Positions 32,623 through 41,753 of a DNA stretch of 64,000 nucleotides are shown piece after piece. The translations under genes were made by a program, and so were the position numbers. Location of the stretch: assembly GCF_023228785.1 (NCBI RefSeq), contig NZ_JALOAN010000002.1:1-64000 (forward strand). Reading direction: 5' to 3'. The notes beneath the pieces are model-generated. The model did no database searches. It was not told the DNA's origin and saw only the letters and a list, made by a program, of their open reading frames with translations. Source of the DNA: Sulfurimonas sp. GTDB taxonomy: Bacteria > Campylobacterota > Campylobacteria > Campylobacterales > Sulfurimonadaceae. How positions within the stretch are numbered: the first letter of the stretch is position 1; each line of letters begins with the position of its first letter.

Positions 32623-34860
32623 TCACAATTCTAGTAAAACTGTGTCTCTTGCAGTCTGTTCAAACTTCTTACAACCACTCTCAAAAGCAGCACCTTCTCC
32701 TATGATAATACATTTATGTTTTGCTCTTGTTATGGCTGTATATATTAGTTTTGTATTGTGCATGATAAAGTGTGAAAAAGTCATTGGAATAACAACTATA
32801 TCATACTCCATACCTTGAACTTTATGAATAGTTAGAGCGTATGAGAGCATCAGATATGGTTTTGCTTCTTCATACTCATAAACCACAACGATATCTTCAT
32901 TTGGATAAAAAACAAACAACTGCTCATCAGCTTCTTCTATCTTAAAAAGCAGTCCACTCATACCATTAAAGATACGTCTTTGACTTGAGTCCTCACCATT
33001 TTTAAAACCATCCCCACTCCATGAAGTCATATTCTCATTTTTAGTGTGAACCACCTTATCCATAAGCCTAAACTCAACTCCACCTCTTTTAAAACACTTC
33101 TTAGGATTTGGGTTGAAGTACTCTTGTAAAACCTTGTTAAGATTGTTAGATCCAAGTGTTCCACCTTTCATAGGAGTGATAACTTGAAAGTAGTTTAGAT
33201 ACTCTTTTATCTGCTTGTTATTTAACCTATATCTCGCTTTTTGCAAGGACTCTATAAGCTTATGAAGCATCTCAGTTATAATGTCTTCAGCGTTAGACTC
33301 TCTTAGTTCTTGAAGTTCTACTTGAGAGAGTTGTTCTCTTAGAGCATAGTAGTTTTCTATGCTTACTTCTAAAAATTCAAAATCCTCATACTTCTCTCTA
33401 TATGCTGGAACTACACCTTTTCTAATATCATTGGCGATAAGCCGAATAGCTTGATCTTCACTCTGTCTATAGATCTTTGTAAGCTTTACTGTGGGAGCTA
33501 ACTCTAGTGTTAAGACATCACTCAAAACATTTCCAGCACCTATTGGAGGGAGTTGTGCATCATCACCTACTACAACAACGATAGCATCTTTACGAACTTT
33601 GTGCATCAGTCTTGCAAAAAGTGAAGAGTTGATCATAGATGCTTCATCTATAAGCACGACTCCAAAAGGAAAATAGTCAGCCGCCTCGTACTTAACCAAA
33701 AGCGACTGAATAGTAGCACTCTCAAAACCAGTTGTGTCTGCAATTCTCTGAGATGCTATGCCACTTAAGGCACAAGTCATTATCTCTTTTGCGTCATATC
33801 TTGTATTTAAAAGCTCTAAGATTGTTTTTGAAGTTGTACTCTTTCCAGTTCCTGCATATCCAACCAAAAAAAGTATAGATACGCCCTCATTGATCTTTGC
33901 TACTGCTTCTTTTTGCTCATCCCCAAGTTTTAACTCTTTTGATTTTAAAAACTCATCTAGATCTTTTACAAAACCGCCACTATCTTTTTTTGCTCTAGTT
34001 GTGATGGTCTCATGCAGAAATTTCTCAGCATCATATAGTCTTGATGGGGAGACTCTGTTGTTCTTCATTATAACAATACTATTTTCTGCAACTCTCTCAA
34101 CCAAAGCCGCTTCATAGAGATGATTTTTTTGGCTAAATCCTAAAAGCTCATCAAGACCACTAAAGAGTATATCTTTTGAGATACAACTATTTCCTTGCTG
34201 CTCACAATAGTTTAAAAGTGTATAGTCCATAGCCGAGCTTATGCGGTTTTCATCTTCGCTCGCCACGCCCATTTTTAGAGCTAATTCATCCGCTCTTTTA
34301 AAGCCTATGGAGTTTATGGAAGTCAATATGTAGGGATTATCTTTTATCTTAGAGCAAGGCTCATCAACATCTCTCATAGCAGTAGCTATGGTAGTTAAGA
34401 GTGCTTGAGAGACATCAAAAGGGCTTAGAAACTCTCCAAGACGACGCATAGATCTAAACTTTTTCCATGAGCTTTGGATCTTTTTAAGTCGCTTCTCTTT
34501 TATGCCCTTAAACTCTAAAAGTCTCTCGATATCGTTATCTAAAATCTCTACAAGACCATCATTACCAAAGTGTTCTATTAGTTCAGCGGAGAGCTTTTTT
34601 GTAAAACCTTTTACTATTTTGTTTAAAAAGAAAAAGAGATGATTTTGGTTAACTTTAATGGAGTCAAATTTAAAAGTTTTACCATGTTTTTTATGCTCAA
34701 ACCACTCTCCACTAAGAGTAATAGCCGAGTCTTTTATATGTGAGACTTCACTCTCTAAGTAAGTCCCACTAATCTTCTCACCACTCTTAAGTTTAGCTAT
34801 AAAAAAACCATCATCCTCAAAAAGTATACGATCAATCTGTCCTATAAGAGTTTGGCTCAA
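32623..34860 (-). CDS. recD2: RecD2-like SF1 DNA helicase
   Basis: A 745-residue helicase/ATP-dependent exonuclease-type protein. It has an N-terminal OB-like and helix-hairpin region (about 1-110), then Walker A GYAGTGKST (about 334-342), Walker B VVLIDEASMI, motif III GDDAQLPPIGAGN, and a C-terminal SH3-inserted domain with YALTIHKVQGMEYD (motif V/VI) and AITRAKHKC. This is the RecD2/TraA layout used in recombination and repair without RecBC. The start is directly adjacent to the hemD stop, so the two genes are cotranscribed. Confidence 0.92.
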   Translation of the reverse strand: MSQTLIGQIDRILFEDDGFFIAKLKSGEKISGTYLESEVSHIKDSAITLSGEWFEHKKHGKTFKFDSIKVNQNHLFFFLNKIVKGFTKKLSAELIEHFGNDGLVEILDNDIERLLEFKGIKEKRLKKIQSSWKKFRSMRRLGEFLSPFDVSQALLTTIATAMRDVDEPCSKIKDNPYILTSINSIGFKRADELALKMGVASEDENRISSAMDYTLLNYCEQQGNSCISKDILFSGLDELLGFSQKNHLYEAALVERVAENSIVIMKNNRVSPSRLYDAEKFLHETITTRAKKDSGGFVKDLDEFLKSKELKLGDEQKEAVAKINEGVSILFLVGYAGTGKSTTSKTILELLNTRYDAKEIMTCALSGIASQRIADTTGFESATIQSLLVKYEAADYFPFGVVLIDEASMINSSLFARLMHKVRKDAIVVVVGDDAQLPPIGAGNVLSDVLTLELAPTVKLTKIYRQSEDQAIRLIANDIRKGVVPAYREKYEDFEFLEVSIENYYALREQLSQVELQELRESNAEDIITEMLHKLIESLQKARYRLNNKQIKEYLNYFQVITPMKGGTLGSNNLNKVLQEYFNPNPKKCFKRGGVEFRLMDKVVHTKNENMTSWSGDGFKNGEDSSQRRIFNGMSGLLFKIEEADEQLFVFYPNEDIVVVYEYEEAKPYLMLSYALTIHKVQGMEYDIVVIPMTFSHFIMHNTKLIYTAITRAKHKCIIIGEGAAFESGCKKFEQTARDTVLLEL

Positions 34861-35748
34861 CTACTCTATCTCCAAAGCTTTAGTAACACAAGCCTTTAGA
34901 GAAGTTTTATCTGCAATAATAGGTTTAATATGTTCTGGAAAGTACTTTGCAGTAGTGTGTCCAATAGATATGGCCGTATAAGAGTCATCCCATGAAAAAG
35001 CTTTGAAAAAGTACTTTATCGTTGATGGAGATGAGAAAACGATTTTAGAGTTTTTTGGTAGATCTTTTTTCTCTTTTGGCTCTTTAAATAAGTTTTCATA
35101 AACGACCACATCATCGCACTTGATACCATTTTCTTTTAAAATCTCTAACATATTTGAGACTACTTCTTTTGCTCTAATGTACAAAACTCTCTTGCCTTTT
35201 AAATCTTTTAATATCTCATATGCAAATTCATCGCCGTGTCTTTTTCTTCCAGCATATTTCAGGTGTCCACCAAAATCTCGAATAAGCTTTCCTGTTTGTT
35301 CTGAAATAGCATAAGAAGGAACTTTTCTCCACTCTTTATTCATACTCTCTATTGCTAAAACTCCATTTTTAGAGCTAAAGATAAGAGCATCATAATTATG
35401 AAAATTAACATTTTGTTTTATATATTTTATTTCAAAAAGAGGGATATTTTTCGCAAATTTCATCTTTGTATCGTTTAGTAAATAGATGTTTTGTTTTTTA
35501 TGATCTATATATTTTAGAAGTTTTTCAAACTTTTCTTTTAGGGAAAATTTCTGCTTTGTAAACTCTATGGATTTGTCTTTAAGTACTTTAAACTTTATAT
35601 TTTGTTTAGATAGATGGTAAGTGATCTTAAAAAATTCTAGTTCTATAAATCTATTTGAGTAGTTAGTATCATAAAAAAGTCTCTTAGTCCTCTTGTCATA
35701 CTCGTAATATATCAAGTCTAGTGGGTTGATTATTTTTTCTATTTGCAA
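34861..35748 (-). CDS. hemD: Uroporphyrinogen-III synthase with N-terminal extension
   Basis: HemD cyclises hydroxymethylbilane to uroporphyrinogen III in heme synthesis. The C-terminal ~200 residues (about 95-295) match: DALIFSSKNGVLAIESM, YAISEQTGKLI, VLYIRAKEVVSNML, VVYENLF, IVFSSPSTIKYFF, ISIGHTTAKYF. The first ~90 residues are a lysine- and tyrosine-rich part that I do not recognise; HemD normally lacks it. A TATAAT lies 30 bases upstream. recD2 follows with no gap. Confidence 0.82.
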   Translation of the reverse strand: MQIEKIINPLDLIYYEYDKRTKRLFYDTNYSNRFIELEFFKITYHLSKQNIKFKVLKDKSIEFTKQKFSLKEKFEKLLKYIDHKKQNIYLLNDTKMKFAKNIPLFEIKYIKQNVNFHNYDALIFSSKNGVLAIESMNKEWRKVPSYAISEQTGKLIRDFGGHLKYAGRKRHGDEFAYEILKDLKGKRVLYIRAKEVVSNMLEILKENGIKCDDVVVYENLFKEPKEKKDLPKNSKIVFSSPSTIKYFFKAFSWDDSYTAISIGHTTAKYFPEHIKPIIADKTSLKACVTKALEIE

Positions 35749-35773
35749 AACTTACTCCTAAATAAAATGTTAT

Positions 35774-35779
35774 ATTATA
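35774..35779 (-). promoter_or_regulatory. -10 element for hemD-recD2
   Basis: TATAAT on the minus strand, preceded by TGT (extended -10), 25 bases before the hemD start. AGGAG lies between it and the start codon. No clear -35 box. Confidence 0.5.
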
Positions 35780-35846
35780 ACAGTTTTAAAGGTAACCAAC
35801 TAAAAATCAGATATTTTTTTACTCTACTTGATACTTTATTGCAAAA

Positions 35847-36728
35847 CTAACTCTTTACTCTTTGCATTCTATCTTCTTCTTGAGCTTTATAAAGTTCAGC
35901 ACAAGCTTTTGAAAGTTCTCTAATTTTGAGTATATAATTTTGTCTCTCTGTTTGTGAAATAGCTTTTCTTGCATCTAAAATATTAAAAGTGTTAGATGCC
36001 ATCATACACAGATCATAAGCGGGAAGTGGAAGCCCTGCTTCTATAGCTCTTTGGCACTCTTTACTTTTTGCAGCAAAGTCAGCAAAGAGCATCTCAACAT
36101 CCGCTACTTCAAAGTTGTACTTTGAAAACTCTATTTCGCTCTCTTTATGAACATCTCTATAGTATGTTTTTCCATGCTCATTCTCACCCCAAACGATGTC
36201 AAAAACATTATCAACGCCTTGAAGATACATAGCAAGTCTCTCAGTTCCATAGGTAAGCTCAACCGCAACAGGTTTGCACTCTATACCGCCGACTTGTTGA
36301 AAGTAAGTAAACTGTGTTACTTCCATGCCGTTAAGCCAAACTTCCCAACCAAGTCCCCACGCTCCAAGAGTTGGAGATTCCCAGTTGTCTTCTACAAAAC
36401 GAATATCATGGTTTTTCACATCTAGACCAAGGTACTCTAATGATTTTAAATAAAGCTCTTGAATATTGTCTGGAGATGGTTTTATAAGTGCTTGAAACTG
36501 ATAGTAAGATCCAAGTCTGTTAGGGTTTTGTCCATATCTTCCATCAGTTGGACGGCGAGATGGTGCCACATAAGCAACAGCCCATGGTTGTGAGTCAAGT
36601 GAGCGTAAAAAAGTAGCTGGATGAAATGTTCCCGCACCTGCTGGAATGTCGTAAGGTTGAACAATATTACACCCTTGTTTCATCCAAAATTCTTGAAGTT
36701 TTAGTAGCATTTCACTAAAAGTTATCAT
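35847..36728 (-). CDS. glyQ: Glycyl-tRNA synthetase alpha subunit
   Basis: The catalytic alpha subunit of the heterotetrameric bacterial GlyRS. The 293-residue protein has the class II motifs [22 protein letters not shown] split near 17-38, [16 protein letters not shown] (about 56-71) and [19 protein letters not shown] split near 128-146. Its length is normal. The beta-subunit gene glyS is not in the window, so the two subunits are encoded apart. This is an essential housekeeping gene with no unusual feature. Confidence 0.96.
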   Translation of the reverse strand: MITFSEMLLKLQEFWMKQGCNIVQPYDIPAGAGTFHPATFLRSLDSQPWAVAYVAPSRRPTDGRYGQNPNRLGSYYQFQALIKPSPDNIQELYLKSLEYLGLDVKNHDIRFVEDNWESPTLGAWGLGWEVWLNGMEVTQFTYFQQVGGIECKPVAVELTYGTERLAMYLQGVDNVFDIVWGENEHGKTYYRDVHKESEIEFSKYNFEVADVEMLFADFAAKSKECQRAIEAGLPLPAYDLCMMASNTFNILDARKAISQTERQNYILKIRELSKACAELYKAQEEDRMQRVKS

Positions 36729-36766
36729 ATCTATTTACCTTAATTTTATTTCATAAATTTTTGCAA

Positions 36767-37624
36767 TTATATCATTTTACAGATTATATCGCCTACTTTT
36801 CTTTCTAAAGAAGAGGCTACTACCTCACACTTTACCTTTAACAAAAAGCACAAATCACTTCTGTGAGTCTCGCTTAGACACTCGTAGTTTCCCATACCTT
36901 TAGTTATAACTAGATCTACCCTATCAAAAAGCTCTTTTGAATAAACATTTGCACGATTATATGAAAATCCGGGAGTGTTAACTCCGCTATCTACTAAGGA
37001 GCAGATCTTATCAAACCCAGCTTCATTTGCCTCTTTCATGGTTACATCGTTTATGATTGGATTTCCCCTAACCATATATGAATAATTCGCACTTGGGTAG
37101 ATCTCTCTTAGAGTTCTTACAAAGATATAGTCAAAAATATGTTCGCCGACATTGTCGCCTATAACTAAAACGCTCTTTGCATTTTTAAGTTTTTCTCGAA
37201 GTAGTTCAAAGTCATCATGAGCAAAGTCTGTCTCAAAAACCTTTGAGAGCTCTTCTTCTAAGTCAAACTCAACAACTGCAGCTAGATCTATTACATTTCC
37301 AGCTACTGCTATTTTTGTGGCAGTTAGAAGTTTGTCGGCAGATTTTAGAAGTTTTTCTTCTATTAGTGGAACAAATGAGAGAGCTTTTTGTGTTGAGAGT
37401 GCTTTTGCCTCTCTATAAAGATCTTCTTTTTCTGCCATAAGAGCCATTTTTTCATAAACATCAGAAGCGATCTCTGGAGGATTTTTAGCATATGAAAACT
37501 CCTTACTCATCTCTTTAATAGTTGAAGTTATTTGATCTCGTAACTCTTCTGAGGCGTCTATTGCGTCACAAACTCTATAACTTTGATTGACTATGCAATC
37601 AACACAAGCTTTATCTATTTTCAT
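36767..37624 (-). CDS. DUF89 (ARMT1-like) metal-dependent phosphatase
   Basis: A 285-residue DUF89 protein. Members are metal-dependent damage-control phosphatases acting on phosphometabolites. It starts with C-x2-C (C8, C11), has the catalytic GDNVGEHIFD (about 157-166), RGNPIINDVT (about 189-198) and DSGVNTPG (about 212-219), with TKGMGNYE near 244. Substrate unknown. Its start overlaps the DUF3972 stop by one base, so they form a translationally coupled pair. Confidence 0.87.
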   Translation of the reverse strand: MKIDKACVDCIVNQSYRVCDAIDASEELRDQITSTIKEMSKEFSYAKNPPEIASDVYEKMALMAEKEDLYREAKALSTQKALSFVPLIEEKLLKSADKLLTATKIAVAGNVIDLAAVVEFDLEEELSKVFETDFAHDDFELLREKLKNAKSVLVIGDNVGEHIFDYIFVRTLREIYPSANYSYMVRGNPIINDVTMKEANEAGFDKICSLVDSGVNTPGFSYNRANVYSKELFDRVDLVITKGMGNYECLSETHRSDLCFLLKVKCEVVASSLERKVGDIICKMI

Positions 37625-38097
37625 TAAGTAGTGTGTTCATCTATTGCTTTGTTCCACATAAGCTTGTACTTTCTTCTCATAAACTCAACTTCTTGTTGAG
37701 ATAGTTTTAATTGTTCTTGAAGTGTGTGGATTGTTTTTCTATCTTCATCATAAAGCTCTTGAAGTGAACCTAAAGCTTCTCGTAAAAAGGTGTTTTCAGC
37801 CCTTACAGCTTCTAGGGTCTCATCTTTTGCATCTAATACTTTTTCATGAAGATTGATGATGGTACCAATAGTTTTTTCAACAAACTCAGGTTGAACTAAC
37901 ATCTCTTTAGTGTTTCTAGCGGAGAGCTCTTTTAGTTGTGCTGGAACCACGCTTTGTGAGCCTTTAGATGGATCTATCATTCTGATCCCATTTTTGACTT
38001 CTACTGTTAGTTTTCCACGAGCACATAAGTCATCAATAGCATCCATATCAAGGCCTGTGAGTTCCATATACTCTTCATCGCTCATCCACTTCATCAC
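37624..38097 (-). CDS. DUF3972-family protein
   Basis: A 157-residue protein. An N-terminal helix-turn-helix-like region (about 4-45, SDEEYMELTGLDMDAIDDL) is followed by a long coiled coil (about 75-150; heptads in EAVRAENTFLREALGSLQEL and HTLQEQLKLSQQEVEFM). The family appears restricted to Campylobacterota and is of unknown function. The structure would fit a DNA-binding or filament-associated adaptor. It is coupled to the DUF89 gene downstream. Upstream lies the GTAG repeat cluster and then purE. Confidence 0.8.
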   Translation of the reverse strand: MMKWMSDEEYMELTGLDMDAIDDLCARGKLTVEVKNGIRMIDPSKGSQSVVPAQLKELSARNTKEMLVQPEFVEKTIGTIINLHEKVLDAKDETLEAVRAENTFLREALGSLQELYDEDRKTIHTLQEQLKLSQQEVEFMRRKYKLMWNKAIDEHTT

Positions 38098-38136
38098 TTT
38101 TTTCCTTTAATTTATTGCATAAATTTAAGGGCGCTC

Positions 38137-38362
38137 CTACTATTATTCACGAGAGAGGAACAAGTCCCTCTCTCTGCGTTAACACTAGGTTTCCCTCGGC
38201 GAGAAGCCCTCGGCACTTGTGCCTCTACTCGTTTGTCACGGTATCGGAAGTAATTCCGCTACCTACGTTAACACTAGGTTTCCCTCGGCGGGAAGCTCTC
38301 GGCACTTGTGCCTCTTTACTCTCCCATCCTCTCCTGAGGTGGAATGTATCTGAGTTACCTAC
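38137..38362 (-). repeat. GTAG-type REP/BIME cluster next to the purE stop
   Basis: A 226-bp structured, GC-richer stretch. Two 50-nt units (38177-38226 and 38266-38315; 48 of 50 identical, period 89) each contain GGCAC-TT-GTGCC and a TTCCC-type stem. Between and beside them are other hairpins: GAGAGAGG/CCTCTCTC (38151-38174) and GGTA-t-CGGAA/TTCCG-c-TACC (38240-38263). On the minus strand, hairpin units are headed by GTAG (38359-38362, 38263-38266, 38225-38228, 38137-38140). This resembles REP sequences mobilised by REP-associated tyrosine transposases. The first GTAG contains the purE stop codon TAG. The plus-strand open frame here is an artefact. Confidence 0.75.
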
Positions 38363-38859
38363 GCTTTTATTATTGTCTCTATCTCTAGTGAATCGATCTC
38401 AACTTTTTTAGCTTTAGAAATTCTATCTTCTTGTAGTTTAACTGCTAACTCTTCATTGTCAAGTGCTAAGATCTGCATTGCTAAGTATGCTGAGTTTATA
38501 GCTCCCGCTTTTCCTATTGCAACTGTAGCAACTGGCATTCCAGCTGGCATTTGAACAGTAGAGAGAAGTGCATCTATACCACTAAGCGCAGATGCTGACA
38601 TTGGTACACCGATGATAGGTTTAACAGTTTTTGAAGATAAAACACCTGCTAAATGAGCAGCCATACCAGCTGCTGCAATAAAAACCTGAGCACCTTTTTT
38701 TTCTGCTTCAATTATATAGTTTGCAGTTCTCTCAGGTGAGCGATGAGCTGAAGATATAATCATCTCATAGTTTACGCCAAAAGCCTCAAATGTGTCTGAA
38801 CACGATTTCATTACTTCATAGTCACTCTTGCTACCCATCACAATTGATACAAATTTCAT
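38359..38859 (-). CDS. purE: N5-carboxyaminoimidazole ribonucleotide mutase
   Basis: PurE converts N5-CAIR to CAIR in purine synthesis. The 166-residue protein has the class I start VSIVMGSKSDYEVM (4-17), SAHRSPERT (about 37-45), AAAGMAAHLAGV (about 62-73) and GVPM (79-82). The gene's last codons GCG TAG lie at the boundary of the downstream GTAG repeat cluster, whose GTAG supplies the stop triplet. Otherwise normal. Confidence 0.95.
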   Translation of the reverse strand: MKFVSIVMGSKSDYEVMKSCSDTFEAFGVNYEMIISSAHRSPERTANYIIEAEKKGAQVFIAAAGMAAHLAGVLSSKTVKPIIGVPMSASALSGIDALLSTVQMPAGMPVATVAIGKAGAINSAYLAMQILALDNEELAVKLQEDRISKAKKVEIDSLEIETIIKA

Positions 38860-38899
38860 TTACAGTCCTATTTATTTTGTTTAAAATTATACACTTTTT

Positions 38900-40192
38900 T
38901 TATCTCTTTGGATGTGTACTCATATCTTCATGAGCTTTGATCCTAAAAAAAGTGTATGGAGCAAACTTCGTTGGAAGTGCTATAGGATTTACATTTCCAC
39001 TATGAACTTCTTGCCAGACTTTCCCATTTTTAGCTCTTAACTCTTTTAGTTTTAAATATATGACGCCATCTCTTTCGTAAGTTGTGCCTATTTCATTATT
39101 GATCAGCTCTACTTTTGAGTTTTTTGGAGCTACTACTTCTAACTCATCATTTGGCAAAGTTTTATATTTACACAAAAAGAACTCTCCACTCTCATCAGCT
39201 TGTCCACTTACTTGGTGTGAGCCTAATTGCATTGTAAAGTCTAAACTTTGAGTGTCATGTTTTTCAAATGGCCTTGAGATCAAGTAAGCATCTGTATATC
39301 CACGATTTTGCAAACTCTCTAGCTCATACTGATACTTTTTCGCTTCATACTTGCCATCATAATAATCATCTATAGCATTTCTATAAGCTTTTGCAGTTAC
39401 TGCAGCATAGTATGATGTTTTTGTTCGTCCCTCGATTTTTACAGAGTCCACAACTCCACTATCAAGTATCTCATCTATATGAGATGCTAGATTTAGATCT
39501 TTTGAGTTCATAATGTAGGTTCCAACACCCTCATCTTCTTCTAACCTAAAGAGTGTTCCGGTATCGGGATTTGCAGCATAGATCTCATAAGGAAATCTAC
39601 AATCATTCGCACAAGATCCACGATTTGGAACTCGCCCACTTTGAAGTGTAGATATAAGACATCTTCCACTATATGCAAAACACATAGATCCATGAACAAA
39701 TACTTCAAGCTCTAGATCTGGAAGCTCTTTTTTTATCGCCACTAGATCTTTTAGCGAGATCTCGCGAGCTGTAATAATCCTAGTAGCACCCATATCGTAA
39801 AAGACTTTTGCATCTAAAACATTCATAACATTTGCTTGAGTTGAGAGATGTAGAGGAATTTGCGGAGCTAGTTCATGAGCTAATTTCAAAACACCTGGAG
39901 TTGCAACTATAAAAGCATCAGGACCCAACTCTGCCATCGTTAGTATGTGTTTTTTAAGAAGTGAGAGTTGAGAGTTAAAAGGAAAACCGTTAATGGTCGC
40001 ATAGACTTTTTTGCCTCTTGCATGAGCGTAGTCAATTCCCTCTTTAAACTCCTCCATACTAAACTCTTTTCCAGAGCGTATGCGAAGCGAGAAGTGGCTA
40101 ACTCCTCCATAAACAGCGTCAGCGCCAAAGTCAAGAGCTATTTTTAGTTTCTCTAAAGTTCCAGCAGGAGAGAGTAATTCAACCTTTCTCAT
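38900..40192 (-). CDS. Peptidase U32 family protein (TrhP/YegQ-like tRNA hydroxylation)
   Basis: A 430-residue U32-family protein. ELLSPAGTLEKLKIALDFGADAVYGG at the start is split by normal residues. SMCFAYSGRCLIS (about 168-180) and GSCANDCRFPY (about 192-202) give the conserved cysteine cluster, and EGRTKTSYYAA follows. E. coli relatives (TrhP/YegQ) are required for prephenate-dependent 5-hydroxylation of tRNA uridine 34, while others were annotated as collagenases. It overlaps the CheZ-like stop by one base and is probably cotranscribed with it. Confidence 0.88.
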   Translation of the reverse strand: MRKVELLSPAGTLEKLKIALDFGADAVYGGVSHFSLRIRSGKEFSMEEFKEGIDYAHARGKKVYATINGFPFNSQLSLLKKHILTMAELGPDAFIVATPGVLKLAHELAPQIPLHLSTQANVMNVLDAKVFYDMGATRIITAREISLKDLVAIKKELPDLELEVFVHGSMCFAYSGRCLISTLQSGRVPNRGSCANDCRFPYEIYAANPDTGTLFRLEEDEGVGTYIMNSKDLNLASHIDEILDSGVVDSVKIEGRTKTSYYAAVTAKAYRNAIDDYYDGKYEAKKYQYELESLQNRGYTDAYLISRPFEKHDTQSLDFTMQLGSHQVSGQADESGEFFLCKYKTLPNDELEVVAPKNSKVELINNEIGTTYERDGVIYLKLKELRAKNGKVWQEVHSGNVNPIALPTKFAPYTFFRIKAHEDMSTHPKR

Positions 40193-40893
40193 TACTTCCC
40201 AAACTGCTCTAGTAGTGCTTCAATATCATCCGTAGATGCTAGTTCATTGTGAGTGTCACCAGCGATGTGTTGAGCAGATGATACTCTTTTTTCATCTTCT
40301 ATTTTACCCTCAAAAAGTGTGTTCATATATTTAGAGAGTGCTCGCATTACATTAATAACTCGTTCTATTTTTTGACGATGAATATCTTGATATTGCATAA
40401 TATCCATAACACTCATAATAGAGTCTCCACTATTTTGTAATGCTTCTAAAGTTTGATTTATATCCTCTTGTGCTGCTTCATTTTTTTCTAGCTGAGTTTT
40501 AAAAGCATCAACATCTGGAAACTTTGCGCTGAGTTTGTTAAAGAGTTCTATGTTTGAAGCTATAACTTCTAAAGCATTTTGAGTGTTTGATTCTTTTTCC
40601 ATTAAGTCATTACTAATAGCTTCAATGATGTCAAAAATTTCACTAGCTTTTTCTTCACCCTCTTTTGTTACATCATCTAGCTGATGTACCATTTTGTTTT
40701 CATCTGTGGCAGGTAGCGGCCAGTGATGAGATGTTTTTTCACTGTATCCAGCGGGAATTGCATCATCTACAGCATCATCTTCGACATCTTCATTATCCAA
40801 TTTGGAGGTTGATTCTTCTATATCACCATCTTCAAAACTATCAAAATCATCGATTTCCCCATTCATCATAGCATCTAATTCTTCTTGAGTCAT
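40192..40893 (-). CDS. cheZ: CheZ-like chemotaxis phosphatase
   Basis: A 233-residue protein of the divergent epsilonproteobacterial CheZ group, which dephosphorylates CheY-P. It has an acidic N-terminal region (about 1-60) and a long helical body. DIMQYQDIHRQKIERV (about 165-180) contains the conserved catalytic aspartate and glutamine of CheZ, and the C-terminal tail DDIEALLEQFGK resembles a CheY-binding peptide. The extreme N-terminus MTQEELDAMMNGE resembles the CheY-binding peptide of FliM. No other chemotaxis gene is adjacent. It is coupled to the U32 gene. Confidence 0.82.
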   Translation of the reverse strand: MTQEELDAMMNGEIDDFDSFEDGDIEESTSKLDNEDVEDDAVDDAIPAGYSEKTSHHWPLPATDENKMVHQLDDVTKEGEEKASEIFDIIEAISNDLMEKESNTQNALEVIASNIELFNKLSAKFPDVDAFKTQLEKNEAAQEDINQTLEALQNSGDSIMSVMDIMQYQDIHRQKIERVINVMRALSKYMNTLFEGKIEDEKRVSSAQHIAGDTHNELASTDDIEALLEQFGK

Positions 40894-40928
40894 TTTTCTG
40901 TTTCCTAGCCAAATTTATTTATTGTCAC

Positions 40929-40934
40929 TATAAT
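40929..40934 (+). promoter_or_regulatory. -10 element for the PHP phosphatase gene
   Basis: A perfect TATAAT, 40 bases before the ATG at 40974, between the divergent cheZ and PHP genes. A weak CAGAGGA ribosome-binding site follows. Confidence 0.5.
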
Positions 40935-40973
40935 AGCATAAAATCCTAGTAAGTTTTATTTCAGAGGACCAAA

Positions 40974-41753
40974 ATGATAGTCGATTTACACAACCACACT
41001 CCACTTTGCAATCATGCCGAGGGAGAACTGTTTAAATATGTTGAAAAAGCCATAAAATTTGGTACAAAACACTTTGGTTTTGCAGATCATGCGCCTATGA
41101 AATTTGATCCAAAGTATCGCATGAAGTTTGAAGAAATGCGAGCTTACGAGAGAGAAGTAAAAGATCTAAGAGAAAAATACAAAGACAAAATAGAGATACT
41201 TTTAGCTTATGAAGTTGACTTTCTTAATGGTTATATGGACAAGAGAGTTTTAGAAGCTGATGTTGATTATCTTATAGGTTCGGTTCATTTTATAGATGAG
41301 TGGGGCTTTGACAACCCTGAGTTTATCGGTCATTATGAGCATGAAGACATAGATGTGATCTGGCAAAAATATTTTGACGCTATAAGAGATATGGCAAAAA
41401 GTTCTCACTTTGATATAGTTGGACATCTAGATCTTATAAAAGTTTTTAAATACCTGCCAAAAAAAGATATTAGCCTAATTGCAAAAGAGGCTCTACAAGC
41501 TATAAAAGATGCAGATATGGTAATAGAGCTAAATATGGCGGGATATAGAAAACCCATAGCTGAACAGTACCCATCCATAGGTCTTTTAAGAGATGCCTAC
41601 AAGCTAGACATCCCCATCACTTTTAGCTCAGATGCACACAAACCAGAACAAGTCTCTCTCTTTGCAAAAGAGCTTGTAAAACTAGCTCACGATGTAGGTT
41701 ATAAAGAGTGTGCAACCTTTAAAAAAAGAAAAAGAGAGATGCTAAAGTTCTAG
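40974..41753 (+). CDS. PHP-family histidinol-phosphatase
   Basis: A 259-residue PHP phosphoesterase, probably histidinol-phosphatase of the HisJ/HisK type. Metal-binding DLHNHTPLCNHA (3-14) starts the protein, then GFADHAPM (about 36-43), YEVDFLNGY, GSVHFID (about 101-107), FDIVGHLDLIKVF (about 140-152) and FSSDAHKPEQV near the C-terminus. Its stop codon and that of the convergent globin gene share one CTAG tetranucleotide (41750-41753). Confidence 0.87.
   Translation: MIVDLHNHTPLCNHAEGELFKYVEKAIKFGTKHFGFADHAPMKFDPKYRMKFEEMRAYEREVKDLREKYKDKIEILLAYEVDFLNGYMDKRVLEADVDYLIGSVHFIDEWGFDNPEFIGHYEHEDIDVIWQKYFDAIRDMAKSSHFDIVGHLDLIKVFKYLPKKDISLIAKEALQAIKDADMVIELNMAGYRKPIAEQYPSIGLLRDAYKLDIPITFSSDAHKPEQVSLFAKELVKLAHDVGYKECATFKKRKREMLKF

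Noticed and set aside
38115..38411. Plus-strand open frame of 98 codons over the GTAG repeat cluster
   Set aside because: Made of the two 50-nt repeat modules and the antisense of purE; no start signal.
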